In this document: one piece after another, positions 8,343 to 18,134 of the stretch
How the letters are laid out: every line of letters starts with the position of its first letter
Position numbering within the stretch: position 1 is the stretch's first letter
Assembly: GCF_003996965.1 (NCBI RefSeq)
Contig: NZ_QWDM01000010.1
Span: 124,001 to 188,000 of the forward strand
DNA from: Flavobacterium cupreum
GTDB taxonomy: Bacteria; Bacteroidota; Bacteroidia; Flavobacteriales; Flavobacteriaceae
Length of the DNA stretch: 64,000 nt
Reading direction: 5' to 3'
The notes under the pieces: model-generated
Seen by the model: the letters and a program-made list of their open reading frames with translations, nothing else
What the model was told of the DNA's origin: nothing
Database searches by the model: none
Translations under genes and position numbers: made by a program

Positions 8343-9494
8343 ATGGAATTTGATTTTCTAGAACCAGTTAATGACGGAATTTTAAAATTCATTAGTTCGT
8401 TGTCTTCTCAGGAATTGGGCAGTAAAGTAGCTTTTCATACGCAGGACCAGTTTCCTGATATTAGCAAAATTACGATTGCAATTGTTGGCGTTTTAGAAGA
8501 CCGACGAAATACAGAAGGTTTTAATGTGGTAAATCTGAATGCTGTAAGAAAGAAATTTTACAGTATGTTCCCGGGTAATTGGGATGCATCAATTGCAGAT
8601 TTGGGAGACATACTTGCGGGAGATTCAGTAGAGGATACTTATTTTGCACTTAAGAAAGTAACAGCTGCTTTGATTAAGAATAAAGTGATTCCGATAGTTG
8701 TGGGAGGTTCACAGGATCTGACCTACGCTTTGTACCGCGCATATGACGATTTGGAACAGATGGTAAACATGGTTTCGGTAGATAATAAATTTGACTTTGG
8801 CAAAGAAAATGAACTGGTTTCGGCTAATTCCTATCTGACAAAAATCATAATAGATGAACCGAATAATCTCTTTAATTATTGCAATATCGGTTATCAGACC
8901 TATTACAATTCTCAGGAAGAGATTGATTTAATTGAAAAATTGTTTTTTGATGCTTACCGTTTAGGGGAGATTTCAAATAAAATAGCATTAGCAGAACCTG
9001 TTTTCAGGGATGCGGATTTGGTAAGTATCGATTTAAATTCGGTAAAATCTTCAGCTTCAGGTAATATGGTTTCTTTTGAGCCTAATGGTTTCAACGGAAA
9101 AGAGATCTGTTCGCTGGCCAGATATGCCGGTATCAGTGATAAAGTTTCCTCTTTTGGGATATTTAATCACAATAGTACCGTACAGGAATCGGGAATTATT
9201 GCTCAGATCATGTGGTACTTTATAGAAGGGTATCACTATCGTTCAAAAGAATATCCATTTGGGAGCAGGGCCAACTATTTAAAATATATTGTTCCTTTGG
9301 AAGAGGAAGAATTAATTTTTTATAAAAGTGATAAAACAGACCGTTGGTGGATAGAGATTCCATACGAATCTAACGGACATAATAAATTGAAAAGAAATAC
9401 GTTATTACCATGCTCTTACGACGAATATTTGCTCGCTTGTAACCAGGAACTGCCAGAAAGATGGTGGAAAGCGCAACGAAAAAATGCTTTATAG
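8343..9494 (+). CDS. Ureohydrolase-fold (formimidoylglutamase-like) protein lacking metal ligands
   Basis: A 383-aa arginase/agmatinase/HutG-like protein. The beta-strand framework is recognisable (IPIVVGGSQDLTYALYRAYD, MVSVDNKFDFG, LVSIDLNSVKSS). The residues that bind the two Mn ions are largely replaced. GGxHD becomes GGSQD at 121-125, DAHxD becomes DNKFD at 147-151, and the DxDxxDP strand becomes SIDLNSVKSS at 228-237. Automatic annotation will probably call it formimidoylglutamase, but hydrolysis looks unlikely. It starts 3 bp after topA and is followed by gldK after 263 bp. A structural or regulatory role near the gliding machinery is possible but unproven. Confidence 0.82.
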   Translation: MEFDFLEPVNDGILKFISSLSSQELGSKVAFHTQDQFPDISKITIAIVGVLEDRRNTEGFNVVNLNAVRKKFYSMFPGNWDASIADLGDILAGDSVEDTYFALKKVTAALIKNKVIPIVVGGSQDLTYALYRAYDDLEQMVNMVSVDNKFDFGKENELVSANSYLTKIIIDEPNNLFNYCNIGYQTYYNSQEEIDLIEKLFFDAYRLGEISNKIALAEPVFRDADLVSIDLNSVKSSASGNMVSFEPNGFNGKEICSLARYAGISDKVSSFGIFNHNSTVQESGIIAQIMWYFIEGYHYRSKEYPFGSRANYLKYIVPLEEEELIFYKSDKTDRWWIEIPYESNGHNKLKRNTLLPCSYDEYLLACNQELPERWWKAQRKNAL

Positions 9495-9757
9495 AAGCAA
9501 ATTTTAACAGAAATCAGAATTTTTTAAAATTATTAAAAAAAAGTTAAAAAATATTAGTAAGAAAAGAAGTATATATTATAAAATTTAACGTTTTACGTCG
9601 ATTTTTCAGGTTAGTTTATCGACAAAATATTTTTTTTTTATTTTATTTAACATTATTTTTGAACGGTGAAATAAATTACGTGAGTAGTATTGTTTTTTAG
9701 ATAAATAATAAATACGTTTACGGACTTATAATAATGAATAGATAATCCCAAATTTAT

Positions 9758-11155
9758 ATGAAGAAGTTTATTGCATTTGCAGCAATGTTAACCCTAGTTA
9801 TTGGCTGTGGAAAATCAGGTGATAAAGGAGAGTTAGTTGGTGTTACAGGAGGAAAATGGCATCCTGAAAAACCTTATGGAATGACATTGGTTCCAGGTGG
9901 ATCTTTTATTATGGGTAAATCAGATGCTGATTTGGCTAATGTAGAAGATGCTCCAACTAAAACAGTAACGGTACGTTCTTTTTACATGGACGAAACTGAA
10001 ATTACAAATAGCGAGTACCGTCAATTTGTGGAATGGGTAAAAGATTCTACAATGAGAGTTCGTCTGGCTATTTTAGCTGATGAGACCGGACAAAAAGGTG
10101 CTGGTGACGCTAAGGGTAAAAAAGCAGGTAGTATTGCTGATTATGCATTTAATGATTCAGATCCTGAAAAAATGACTGCGTATGACAAATACATGTATGA
10201 TAACTACTATAGTGTAGGTACTGCTGATGATCCTTACGCGGGAAGAAAATTAAACAAAAAAGTAAAATTAATCAAAGATACAAAGGCTTACCCGGATGAG
10301 TATTATACTGAGGTAATGGATTCTATGTATTTGCCAATTGAAGAATCATATAATGGTTTGAGAACAATTGACGTGAATAAATTGAAATTCCGTTACTCCT
10401 GGATGGATATTCAGGCTGCTGCAAAAGCTAAAGTTGGAAAAAGAAAAGATTTCGTTAAGACAGAGCAGGTGAGTGTTTATCCTGACACAACAGTCTGGAT
10501 TAAAGATTTCGCTTATTCTTATAATGAGCCAATGCATAATGACTATTTCTGGCACAAAGCTTACGGAGATTATCCTGTAGTTGGTGTTACATGGAAACAG
10601 GCAAAAGCATTTTGTGCCTGGAGAACTTTGAACAAAAATAGTTATATCAAATCTAAGAAAAAAGGACGTGACTTAGTAAATGCTTTCAGATTGCCAACAG
10701 AGGCAGAATGGGAGTATGCTGCAAGAGGAGGTCTGGAATCAGCTACTTACCCATGGGGAGGACCTTACACGAAAAGTGACAGAGGTTGTTTCCTTGCAAA
10801 CTTCAAACCAAGCAGAGGAGATTATGCTGCTGATGAGGCTTTGTATACAGTTGAAGCTAAATCTTACGATGTAAACGGTTATGGATTGTATAATATGGCT
10901 GGTAACGTTTCAGAGTGGACGGATTCAGCTTACAATCCAAATGCTTACGAATATGTTTCAACAATGAATCCAAACGTAATTGACGGAAACAACCAAAGAA
11001 AAGTGGTTCGTGGAGGATCGTGGAAAGATGTTGCTTACTTCCTACAGGTAAGTACTCGTGATCACGAATATGCAGATTCAGCAAGAAGTTATATTGGTTT
11101 CAGAACTGTACAGGATTACATGGGAACTCAAGTAACGGGTAATAGAAAAAAGTAA
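9758..11155 (+). CDS. gldK: Gliding motility/T9SS lipoprotein GldK
   Basis: A 465-aa outer-membrane lipoprotein. The signal peptide MKKFIAFAAMLTLVIG ends at lipid Cys17. The mature protein has the formylglycine-generating-enzyme/sulfatase-modifying fold (MTLVPGGSFIMGKSD, RLPTEAEWEYAARGG, GLYNMAGNVSEWTDSAYN, GGSWKD). That fold is a scaffold here: GldK with GldN forms the periplasmic ring of the type IX secretion system. It is the first gene of gldKLMN, and gldL starts 61 bp downstream. The 263 bp upstream are very AT-rich and contain a possible -7 element TATTTTTG at 9654-9661 without a clear -33 box. Confidence 0.97.
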   Translation: MKKFIAFAAMLTLVIGCGKSGDKGELVGVTGGKWHPEKPYGMTLVPGGSFIMGKSDADLANVEDAPTKTVTVRSFYMDETEITNSEYRQFVEWVKDSTMRVRLAILADETGQKGAGDAKGKKAGSIADYAFNDSDPEKMTAYDKYMYDNYYSVGTADDPYAGRKLNKKVKLIKDTKAYPDEYYTEVMDSMYLPIEESYNGLRTIDVNKLKFRYSWMDIQAAAKAKVGKRKDFVKTEQVSVYPDTTVWIKDFAYSYNEPMHNDYFWHKAYGDYPVVGVTWKQAKAFCAWRTLNKNSYIKSKKKGRDLVNAFRLPTEAEWEYAARGGLESATYPWGGPYTKSDRGCFLANFKPSRGDYAADEALYTVEAKSYDVNGYGLYNMAGNVSEWTDSAYNPNAYEYVSTMNPNVIDGNNQRKVVRGGSWKDVAYFLQVSTRDHEYADSARSYIGFRTVQDYMGTQVTGNRKK

Positions 11156-11216
11156 ATTATAATAAATTCAATAACCAAATCAATCTATTTCAAATTAAAA
11201 CCTAAAAAAAAGTATT

Positions 11217-11864
11217 ATGGCATTATTAAGTAAAAAAGCAATGAATTTCGCTTATGGTATGGGAGCGGCAGTGGTAATCGTTGGAGCGTTGTTCAAAATT
11301 ACGCACTTTGAACTTGGACCTTTAACTGGTACGGTTATGCTTTCAGTGGGATTATTAACTGAAGCATTAATTTTTGCTCTTTCTGCTTTCGAGCCTGTTG
11401 ACGAAGAGTTGGACTGGACTCTTGTGTACCCTGAATTAGCTAATGGTCAAGCCAGAGTAAAAGCTGACAAAAAAGAAACCCCTTCTGATGCTCAAGGATT
11501 ATTGTCTCAAAAGTTAGACGTAATGTTAAAAGAAGCTAAAATTGACGGAGAATTAATGTCAAGTTTAGGAAACAGTATTAAAAATTTCGAATCAGCTGCT
11601 AAAGGAATTGCTCCTACTGTAGATTCTATCGCTTCTACTAAAAAATACAGCGAAGAATTGTCAATGGCTGCTGCTCAGATGGAATCATTAAACAGCTTGT
11701 ACAAAGTACAATTGGAAAGCGCTGCAAGAAATGCTGACGCTAACAAAGAAATCGCTGATAATGCATCTAAATTAAAAGAACAAATGCAATCAATGACTGC
11801 AAACATTGCTTCTTTGAACAATGTTTATGGTGGTATGCTTTCTGCAATGAGTAACAAAGGATAA
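11217..11864 (+). CDS. gldL: Gliding motility/T9SS inner-membrane protein GldL
   Basis: A 215-aa inner-membrane protein with two transmembrane helices at about 12-28 and 37-57 and a long cytoplasmic helical tail. The acidic residue in the second helix (GLLTEALIF) fits the proton-channel role known for GldL. GldL forms the proton-driven rotary motor with GldM that powers T9SS export and gliding. The tail (SAAAQMESLNSLYKVQLES and on) is coiled-coil-like. It lies 61 bp after gldK and 52 bp before gldM, in one operon. Confidence 0.97.
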   Translation: MALLSKKAMNFAYGMGAAVVIVGALFKITHFELGPLTGTVMLSVGLLTEALIFALSAFEPVDEELDWTLVYPELANGQARVKADKKETPSDAQGLLSQKLDVMLKEAKIDGELMSSLGNSIKNFESAAKGIAPTVDSIASTKKYSEELSMAAAQMESLNSLYKVQLESAARNADANKEIADNASKLKEQMQSMTANIASLNNVYGGMLSAMSNKG

Positions 11865-11916
11865 TTAGTTTTTAACTATTATAGTAAATTTATTAATAAG
11901 AACTAATTAGAAAAAA

Positions 11917-13461
11917 ATGGCAGGAGGAAAATTAACCCCTAGACAGAAGATGATTAACCTGATGTATCTGGTTTTCATCGCAATGTTAGCAATGAACGTA
12001 TCGAAAGAAGTAATTTCTGCTTTTGGTCTGATGAATGAAAAATTTGAAAGTGCAAATACTAATTCAACTGAAACAAATGCAAGTTTATTGATGTCTTTAG
12101 ATCAAAAAGCTGCTGAAGCAAAAGGAGAATTCGCTATTGCTGCAGTTACTGCTCACAAAGTTGAAACAATCTCAAAAGAATTTTATGATTATATAGCTAC
12201 TCTAAAAGCTCAGTCTATCAAAGGATTTGAAGTAGAAAAAGAAACCGGAAAACTTCCATACGAAGCGATGGACAGAGGTGATAATATCGACGACTGGTTT
12301 ACAGGAGACGGTTACACTAAAAAAGGTAAAGAAATTATCGCTAAAATCGAGAAATATAAGTCAGATATTAAAGCTGCCTTAGGGACAGATAAAAAATATG
12401 CTGGTATTATTTCTGAGGTTGAGAAAAAGTTTGACGTTTCAGATGTAAAAAACAAAGAAGGAATTAAAGAAAGATACTTAGAGTACCACTTTAAAGGATT
12501 TCCTGCAATTGCATCAGCTGCAAAGCTTTCAACTTGGCAAAACGATGTTAAGAAAACTGAGGCTGACGTTTACAACAGTGCTTTAGGAAAAGCGGCCGTA
12601 GCAGCTGCATCTTATAGTAACTACCAGGCAATCGTTGTTTTAGATAAAAATGCTTACTTCCAGGGAGAAAAAGTAACTGGTAAAGTTGTTTTAGGTCGTT
12701 ATGACGAAAACACAAAGCCAGAAAGTGTTACTGGAGCTAGCTTAGATGCTGCTACTGGACAAGCTAGAATTAACTTAACTGCTGGAAATGTAGGAGAGCA
12801 AAATATTGGTGGTCAATTTAATTTTATAGAGGATGGTAAAAAAATTAATTTACCTTTCAAAGGAACTTATGTTGTTGTACCAAGACCAAACTCTGCTACA
12901 ATCTCTGCTGATAAGATGAATGTTGTTTACAGAGGAGTTGTTAACCCAATCTCTGTTTCATTCGCTGGTGTTGACGCAAACAAAATTGCTGCAAGCGCTC
13001 CGGGATTAGTTTCTGCTGGTAAACCAGGTAAGTATAACATGAGCCCTGGTCAGGGTACTGAAGCTACTATTTCTGTTACTGGTACATTACCAAACGGAGA
13101 TAAAGTTACAGATAAGAAAACGTTCAGAATTAAAGGTATTCCTGGGCCAACAGGAACAATTAGAGGTGAGATGGGTGTTGTTAAAGGACCAAAATCTAAC
13201 TTAGAAATTGCTACAATTGGTGCTAAATTACTTGACTTTGACTTTGAAGTTGGTTTAGATGTTGTTGGATTTAACCTTAAAGTAACAGGACAACCTACAG
13301 TTGTTGTTAGTGGAAACAGATTAAATGCACAATGTAAACAAATACTTTCAAGAGCAGGTAAAGGAGATCAGGTTACTATTTCTGAAATTAAAACTAAACT
13401 TGTTGGAGCTGGTAGTTACTTATTACCAAGAACTGCTCCGGTAATTTACGAAATACAATAA
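11917..13461 (+). CDS. gldM: Gliding motility/T9SS motor shaft protein GldM
   Basis: A 514-aa protein with a single N-terminal transmembrane helix (MINLMYLVFIAMLAMNVSKE, about 12-28) and a large periplasmic part. The helical D1 region is followed by beta-rich domains ending in TAPVIYEIQ. GldM dimers extend from the GldL ring across the periplasm to the GldK/N ring and transmit the motor rotation. Length and topology match the family. The gldN frame opens within ~10 bp of the stop. Confidence 0.97.
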   Translation: MAGGKLTPRQKMINLMYLVFIAMLAMNVSKEVISAFGLMNEKFESANTNSTETNASLLMSLDQKAAEAKGEFAIAAVTAHKVETISKEFYDYIATLKAQSIKGFEVEKETGKLPYEAMDRGDNIDDWFTGDGYTKKGKEIIAKIEKYKSDIKAALGTDKKYAGIISEVEKKFDVSDVKNKEGIKERYLEYHFKGFPAIASAAKLSTWQNDVKKTEADVYNSALGKAAVAAASYSNYQAIVVLDKNAYFQGEKVTGKVVLGRYDENTKPESVTGASLDAATGQARINLTAGNVGEQNIGGQFNFIEDGKKINLPFKGTYVVVPRPNSATISADKMNVVYRGVVNPISVSFAGVDANKIAASAPGLVSAGKPGKYNMSPGQGTEATISVTGTLPNGDKVTDKKTFRIKGIPGPTGTIRGEMGVVKGPKSNLEIATIGAKLLDFDFEVGLDVVGFNLKVTGQPTVVVSGNRLNAQCKQILSRAGKGDQVTISEIKTKLVGAGSYLLPRTAPVIYEIQ

Positions 13462-13505
13462 TAAAGTAGGTGAAACTACGTTCAATATCTTATAATGATA
13501 TCATG

Positions 13506-14495
13506 ATGAAAGTAAGAAATTTTTTAATAGCTATTGTTTCTATCGCCGGAGGTTTCGCTTCTAATGCGCAATCTAATTTGCTTAATGCAAAAACACCCGC
13601 TCAGATAGGACTTAAGACTCCTGCACAGCTTATCTCCGATAATGACAAGCCTCTTGCTTATGGTTATGTGGATGATAGAGATGTATTGATGGGGAAAACT
13701 ACTTGGGAAATTATTGATTTGAATGAAAAAATCAACTTTCCATTGTACTTTCCGGTAGATACGGCTAATATTGGTGCTGATAGACGCTCTTTGTATGATG
13801 TTTTGACGAAGGCTATGAAGAATGGCAAAATAACTGAAGTGTATTCTGATAGTTATTTTAATACTAAAAAATCTTTGAAAGACATTCAGGGTTCATTATC
13901 TCGTGTTGATACAACAGATGCTGGTAGAGAGTTAATCAATCAATATCCTGATGACTACAAAACACACGTTGTAAAGAAAAAAGTAGTTACTGGTACTGGT
14001 AAAAAGAAGGTTGTAACCTATGTTGATGAAACAGTTGGAGCAACAAGAACAGTTCCTGCTGAGTATATTCTTAAGCAAGATCTTACTTCTGCAGATGTTA
14101 CACAATACAAAATAAAAGGATACTGGTATTTTGACAAACGTCAAAGTGAATTAAAATATCGTTTACTTGGAATTTGTCCTGTAACTCCTGACGTTTATAC
14201 CATGAACAGTGACGAAAAGGATTATATCGAGTTGTTCTGGATTTTCTATCCAAACTCAAGAGAAGCATTGCATGAAGCAAAAGCTTTTAATGACAGCAAT
14301 TCGGCATTACCAATTTCTTTCGATCAAATCTTAAATTCAAGACGTTTTAACGCTGTTGTGTATAAAGAAGAAAACTTGTACGGAGATCGTGAGATCAAAG
14401 AATACATGAAAGACAATGCACAGAACCAGTTGTTAGAATCAGAAAGAGTAAAAGAGAAGATTCGTAACTTCGAACAGGATATGTGGAACTACTAA
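13506..14495 (+). CDS. gldN: Gliding motility/T9SS periplasmic protein GldN
   Basis: A 329-aa secreted protein with signal peptide MKVRNFLIAIVSIAGGFASNAQ. It partners GldK in the periplasmic ring under the outer membrane. I start it at ATG 13506 because this gives a clean signal peptide; ATG 13503 adds one Met. A GTG at 13470 would add a polar 12-residue extension ahead of the signal peptide, which is unlikely. The body carries family features such as PLYFPVDTANIGADRRSLYDV and LLGICPVTPD. It ends the operon, just before a strong terminator. Confidence 0.96.
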   Translation: MKVRNFLIAIVSIAGGFASNAQSNLLNAKTPAQIGLKTPAQLISDNDKPLAYGYVDDRDVLMGKTTWEIIDLNEKINFPLYFPVDTANIGADRRSLYDVLTKAMKNGKITEVYSDSYFNTKKSLKDIQGSLSRVDTTDAGRELINQYPDDYKTHVVKKKVVTGTGKKKVVTYVDETVGATRTVPAEYILKQDLTSADVTQYKIKGYWYFDKRQSELKYRLLGICPVTPDVYTMNSDEKDYIELFWIFYPNSREALHEAKAFNDSNSALPISFDQILNSRRFNAVVYKEENLYGDREIKEYMKDNAQNQLLESERVKEKIRNFEQDMWNY

Positions 14496-14517
14496 GTTTC
14501 TAAAATTAAATTATAAT

Positions 14518-14553
14518 AAAAACTCTTACTACCTTTGTAGTAAGAGTTTTTTT
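14518..14553 (+). terminator. Rho-independent terminator after gldN
   Basis: A 15-bp perfect stem (14518-14532 with 14537-14551), loop CTTT, followed by a T-run. The stem is A/T-flanked, so it may work on both strands. It ends the gldKLMN transcript 22 bp after gldN and separates it from the oxidoreductase gene. Confidence 0.9.
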
Positions 14554-14572
14554 ATTTTACCTATTACTTAAT

Positions 14573-15646
14573 ATGATTGATTATCTCATTATCGGATCCG
14601 GACTGGCCGGAATTTCCTTTGCAGAAGTTGCCCTGAAAAACAATAAAACGATTGTAGTTCTTGATAATAATTCTCAAAATTCATCGCGGGTAGCAGGAGG
14701 TTTGTATAATCCTGTTATTTTAAAACGCTTCAGCGAAGTTTGGAAAGCACAGGAACAATTGGTTTTAATGAATGATTTTTACAATCAGATTGAAGATAAA
14801 TTGCAGACGAAGTTTAATTTTAAATTACCGATTCTTAGAAAATTCTTTTCTATCGAAGAACAGAATAATTGGTTTGCCGCTTCAGATAAAAAAAACCTCG
14901 CACCTTTTTTATCCACCAAACTAATTAACCGAAAATACAATAGCATAGATTCTCCTTACGATTACGGGGAAGTGCTTCATACAGGCTATATCGATACGGC
15001 TTTACTGTTAGATCGTTATAAAGAGTACCTCATAGAGCACAACCTATTGCTGGAAGAATTTTTCGATAGTGTGTATATCGAATTTTTGAATGATGGAATC
15101 CAGTATAAAAATATTCAGGCGCGCCATATTATTTTTGCGGAAGGCTTCGGCCTGCACAAGAATCCTTTTTTCAATTATCTGCCCTTAGATGGTACGAAGG
15201 GAGAATTATTTGTCATAAAAGCTCCGGACTTGAATTTAGATGTTATTGTCAATACAAGCGTTTTTATCTTGCCTATGGGTAATGATCTCTTTAAAGTTGG
15301 TGCTACCTACAACTGGCAGGATAAAACTGATGTGCCAACAGAAGAAGGAAAACAGGAGTTAGTAGATCGCATTAAAGAAATTATTACTTGTGATTTCGAA
15401 ATTGTAAAACATTTTGGCGGAGTTCGCCCGACTGTGAAAGACAGAAGACCTTTAATAGGAACACATCACGAGCGTAAATCAGTTCACATCCTCAACGGAT
15501 TAGGAACACGCGGCGTAATGCTGGGACCTGCAATGGCAAAGGCTTTGTTTGACAAGATTGAAAATAACATTCCATTAGATGCTGAAATCGACATTCAGCG
15601 GTTTCATAAAAGATATCTCAAAACCCTTATTGTTGACCGGCCGTAG
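14573..15646 (+). CDS. FAD-dependent oxidoreductase (DAO family)
   Basis: A 357-aa flavoprotein. The N-terminal Rossmann motif GSGLAG at 8-13 is followed by a hydrophobic strand ending in an acidic residue (KTIVVLDNNS). The C-terminal FAD-contacting segment is GGVRPTVKDRRPLIG followed by LNGLGTRGVMLGPAMA. This is the glycine-oxidase/D-amino-acid-oxidase superfamily (DAO), which oxidises amine or amino-acid substrates. Nothing nearby fixes the substrate. The N-terminal RVAGGLYNPVILKR segment resembles the DAO half of MnmC, but no methyltransferase half is present. Its 3' end overlaps the convergent DUF983 gene by 20 bp. Confidence 0.85.
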   Translation: MIDYLIIGSGLAGISFAEVALKNNKTIVVLDNNSQNSSRVAGGLYNPVILKRFSEVWKAQEQLVLMNDFYNQIEDKLQTKFNFKLPILRKFFSIEEQNNWFAASDKKNLAPFLSTKLINRKYNSIDSPYDYGEVLHTGYIDTALLLDRYKEYLIEHNLLLEEFFDSVYIEFLNDGIQYKNIQARHIIFAEGFGLHKNPFFNYLPLDGTKGELFVIKAPDLNLDVIVNTSVFILPMGNDLFKVGATYNWQDKTDVPTEEGKQELVDRIKEIITCDFEIVKHFGGVRPTVKDRRPLIGTHHERKSVHILNGLGTRGVMLGPAMAKALFDKIENNIPLDAEIDIQRFHKRYLKTLIVDRP

Positions 15647-16016
15647 GATCATAAGAAACAAACATATTGATGTATAGATTTCTTGAAAGCCTTAAAACAA
15701 AAGGAAACAATACAATCAGGCTGATGACGATTGCTATAAAAGATGTTTCGATCGTGGCCTGAAAAAATACAAACGAAATAATAAAAGCTGTGATTCCAAC
15801 GGCTACATTTAAACCATAACTCACGTACATTGCTCCGTAAAAAAAAGAAGGTTCAATTTGATATTTTAATCCACAGTGACTGCAATGATCGTTCATTTTG
15901 AGAACTTTAGTCAAATGAAGCGGATTTTTGTCCGAATACATGCTTTCTTTTTGGCATTTTGGACAACTTCCTGTTAAAATACTATTTAGTTTGGATCCTT
16001 TTTTTAACATTTGCAA
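15627..16016 (-). CDS. DUF983 family membrane protein
   Basis: A 129-aa protein with two CxxC pairs (CPKCQ and CSHCG) forming an N-terminal zinc ribbon. Two hydrophobic helices follow (NVAVGITAFIISFVFFQ and IAIVISLIVLFPFVL). This matches DUF983, small inner-membrane proteins of unknown function in Bacteroidota and Proteobacteria. It is convergent with the FAD oxidoreductase, overlapping by 20 bp, and divergent from the ABC-F gene. Confidence 0.85.
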   Translation of the reverse strand: MQMLKKGSKLNSILTGSCPKCQKESMYSDKNPLHLTKVLKMNDHCSHCGLKYQIEPSFFYGAMYVSYGLNVAVGITAFIISFVFFQATIETSFIAIVISLIVLFPFVLRLSRNLYINMFVSYDPTAGQQ

Positions 16017-16084
16017 AAAATTAAATTACCCATTGGTTTGGGAGTGTAAATTTACACAATCAATTAGTTATAAAATAACAATAC

Positions 16085-17998
16085 ATGCTTAATATACATA
16101 ATTTATCGGTTTCTTTTGGAGGTACATATTTATTCGAAGAAGTTACTTTTCGTTTAGGTGCGGGAGACCGTGTTGGACTTGTCGGGAAAAACGGAGCAGG
16201 TAAATCTACAATGCTTAAAATGCTGGCAGGAGATTTTGCCCCTGATTCCGGAGTTATTTCTCAGGAGAAGGATATCAGAATAGGGTTTTTACGTCAGGAT
16301 ATTGATTTTGAACAAGGAAGAACTGTTTTGGAGGAAGCATATGAAGCTTTTACTGATATTAAAATTGTTGAAAAAAAGTTAGAGCATATCAATCATCAAT
16401 TGGTGACCAGAACCGATTATGAAAGTGAAGAATACAGCCAGATCATTGAAGATTTATCTGATTACACGCATCGTTTTGAACTTCTTGGAGGTTACAATTA
16501 CGTAGGCGATACAGAGAAAATTCTTTTAGGATTGGGTTTTAAAAGAGAAGTTTTCAATAATCAGACGGAAACATTTTCTGGAGGGTGGAGAATGCGTATC
16601 GAATTGGCTAAATTATTATTGCAGTCGAACGATGTATTGCTTCTGGATGAGCCGACGAATCACCTTGATATCGAAAGTATCATTTGGCTGGAAGGTTTTC
16701 TTCGCAATTACCCGGGAGTTGTGGTAATTGTATCGCACGATAAAATGTTCTTAGATAACGTAACCAACCGTACGATCGAAATTTCATTAGGAAAAGCATA
16801 CGATTTTAATAAACCTTATTCTCAATATTTAGAATTGCGTCATGAAATTCGCGAGAAGCAATTGGCCACCCAGAAAAACCAGGCGAAGAAAATTGAAGAA
16901 ACAGAAAAATTAATTGAAAAATTCCGTGCAAAAGCTTCCAAAGCTTCAATGGCGCAGTCGTTGATTAAAAAATTAGATAAAGTAGAACGAATTGAAGTTG
17001 ATGAAGACGACAATTCGGTAATGAATATATCTTTTCCGGTTTCAAAAGAACCCGGAAGAGTCGTAGTTGAAGCGGAACATGTAACAAAAGCTTACGGCGA
17101 TAAAGTTATTTTAAAAGATATTGATTTACTGGTAGAACGCGGAAGCAAAATTGCTTTTGTGGGACAGAATGGCCAGGGAAAATCAACCTTCATTAAAGCG
17201 ATTGTAAACGAGTTTGAATACCAGGGAAATATCAAATTGGGACACAACGTTCAGTTAGGGTATTTTGCGCAAAATCAGGCGGAATATCTGGATGGTGAAA
17301 TTACCTTGCTTCAGACTATGGAAGATGCTGCCATGGATACAAACCGTTCTAAGGTTCGTGACATGTTAGGTTCTTTCTTATTCCGTGGCGATGATGTAGA
17401 GAAAAAGGTGAAAGTACTATCCGGAGGGGAACGTAACCGTCTGGCACTTTGTAAACTATTGCTGCAGCCTATCAATGTTTTGCTGATGGATGAGCCTACC
17501 AACCACCTTGACATTAAATCTAAGAACGTTTTAAAGGCCGCGCTTCAAAAATTCGGCGGAACATTACTATTGGTGTCGCACGACAGGGATTTCCTTCAGG
17601 GAATGTCTAATATCGTTTATGAGTTCAAGGACCAGAAGATTAAAGAATATTTAGGGGACATCAATTATTTCCTGGAACAGCGCAATCTTGAAAACATGCG
17701 TGAAGTCGAGAAAAAAGATGTTGCCAAAGCTGCTGCCCCAAAAGAAACGAACAAAGCTTCGTACGAGGATCAGAAAAAAGGTAAAGCACTGCAAAACAAA
17801 TTAAGTAAAGTTGAAAGTCAGATCAAACAATTGGAAAGAGATATTCAGCACGATGATAAAATGCTGGCTTCCAATTATGACAAACATATCGAAGACGCTT
17901 CATTTTTTACCGCCTATAATAAGAAAAAAGCAGATCTGGAGCAATTGTTACTGGATTGGGAAATCGTTCAGGAAGAGATCGATAATTTTAGTGCTTAA
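16085..17998 (+). CDS. ABC-F family ATPase
   Basis: A 637-aa soluble protein with two ABC ATPase domains and no transmembrane part. Domain 1 has Walker A GKNGAGKST, signature FSGGWRMR and Walker B LLLDEPTNHLD. Domain 2 has GQNGQGKST, LSGGERNR and LLMDEPTNHLD. Between them is the charged helical ABC_tran_Xtn linker, and the C-terminus is a coiled coil, as in Uup-type proteins. ABC-F proteins act on ribosomes or translation; some protect against antibiotics. The C-terminal coiled coil suggests the Uup/housekeeping type, not a resistance factor. It is transcribed alone and followed by a terminator. Confidence 0.93.
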   Translation: MLNIHNLSVSFGGTYLFEEVTFRLGAGDRVGLVGKNGAGKSTMLKMLAGDFAPDSGVISQEKDIRIGFLRQDIDFEQGRTVLEEAYEAFTDIKIVEKKLEHINHQLVTRTDYESEEYSQIIEDLSDYTHRFELLGGYNYVGDTEKILLGLGFKREVFNNQTETFSGGWRMRIELAKLLLQSNDVLLLDEPTNHLDIESIIWLEGFLRNYPGVVVIVSHDKMFLDNVTNRTIEISLGKAYDFNKPYSQYLELRHEIREKQLATQKNQAKKIEETEKLIEKFRAKASKASMAQSLIKKLDKVERIEVDEDDNSVMNISFPVSKEPGRVVVEAEHVTKAYGDKVILKDIDLLVERGSKIAFVGQNGQGKSTFIKAIVNEFEYQGNIKLGHNVQLGYFAQNQAEYLDGEITLLQTMEDAAMDTNRSKVRDMLGSFLFRGDDVEKKVKVLSGGERNRLALCKLLLQPINVLLMDEPTNHLDIKSKNVLKAALQKFGGTLLLVSHDRDFLQGMSNIVYEFKDQKIKEYLGDINYFLEQRNLENMREVEKKDVAKAAAPKETNKASYEDQKKGKALQNKLSKVESQIKQLERDIQHDDKMLASNYDKHIEDASFFTAYNKKKADLEQLLLDWEIVQEEIDNFSA

Positions 17999-18055
17999 TG
18001 TAATTTTCAGTCGCAGTCTCAGTTTCACTTTTTGAAATTAAGATTCATTATACAG

Positions 18056-18094
18056 ACCTTTGTCAAAGTGTAAAACTTCGGCAAAGGTTTTTTT
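18056..18094 (+). terminator. Terminator after the ABC-F gene
   Basis: The stem CCTTTG/CAAAGG is extended by a G-U and a C-G pair, with a ~15-nt loop, and followed by eight T. It lies 58 bp after the ABC-F stop codon. Confidence 0.75.
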
Positions 18095-18134
18095 AGCTAT
18101 TAGTTGCTGTGTCCCTCTCTCACAAAGTAACTAA

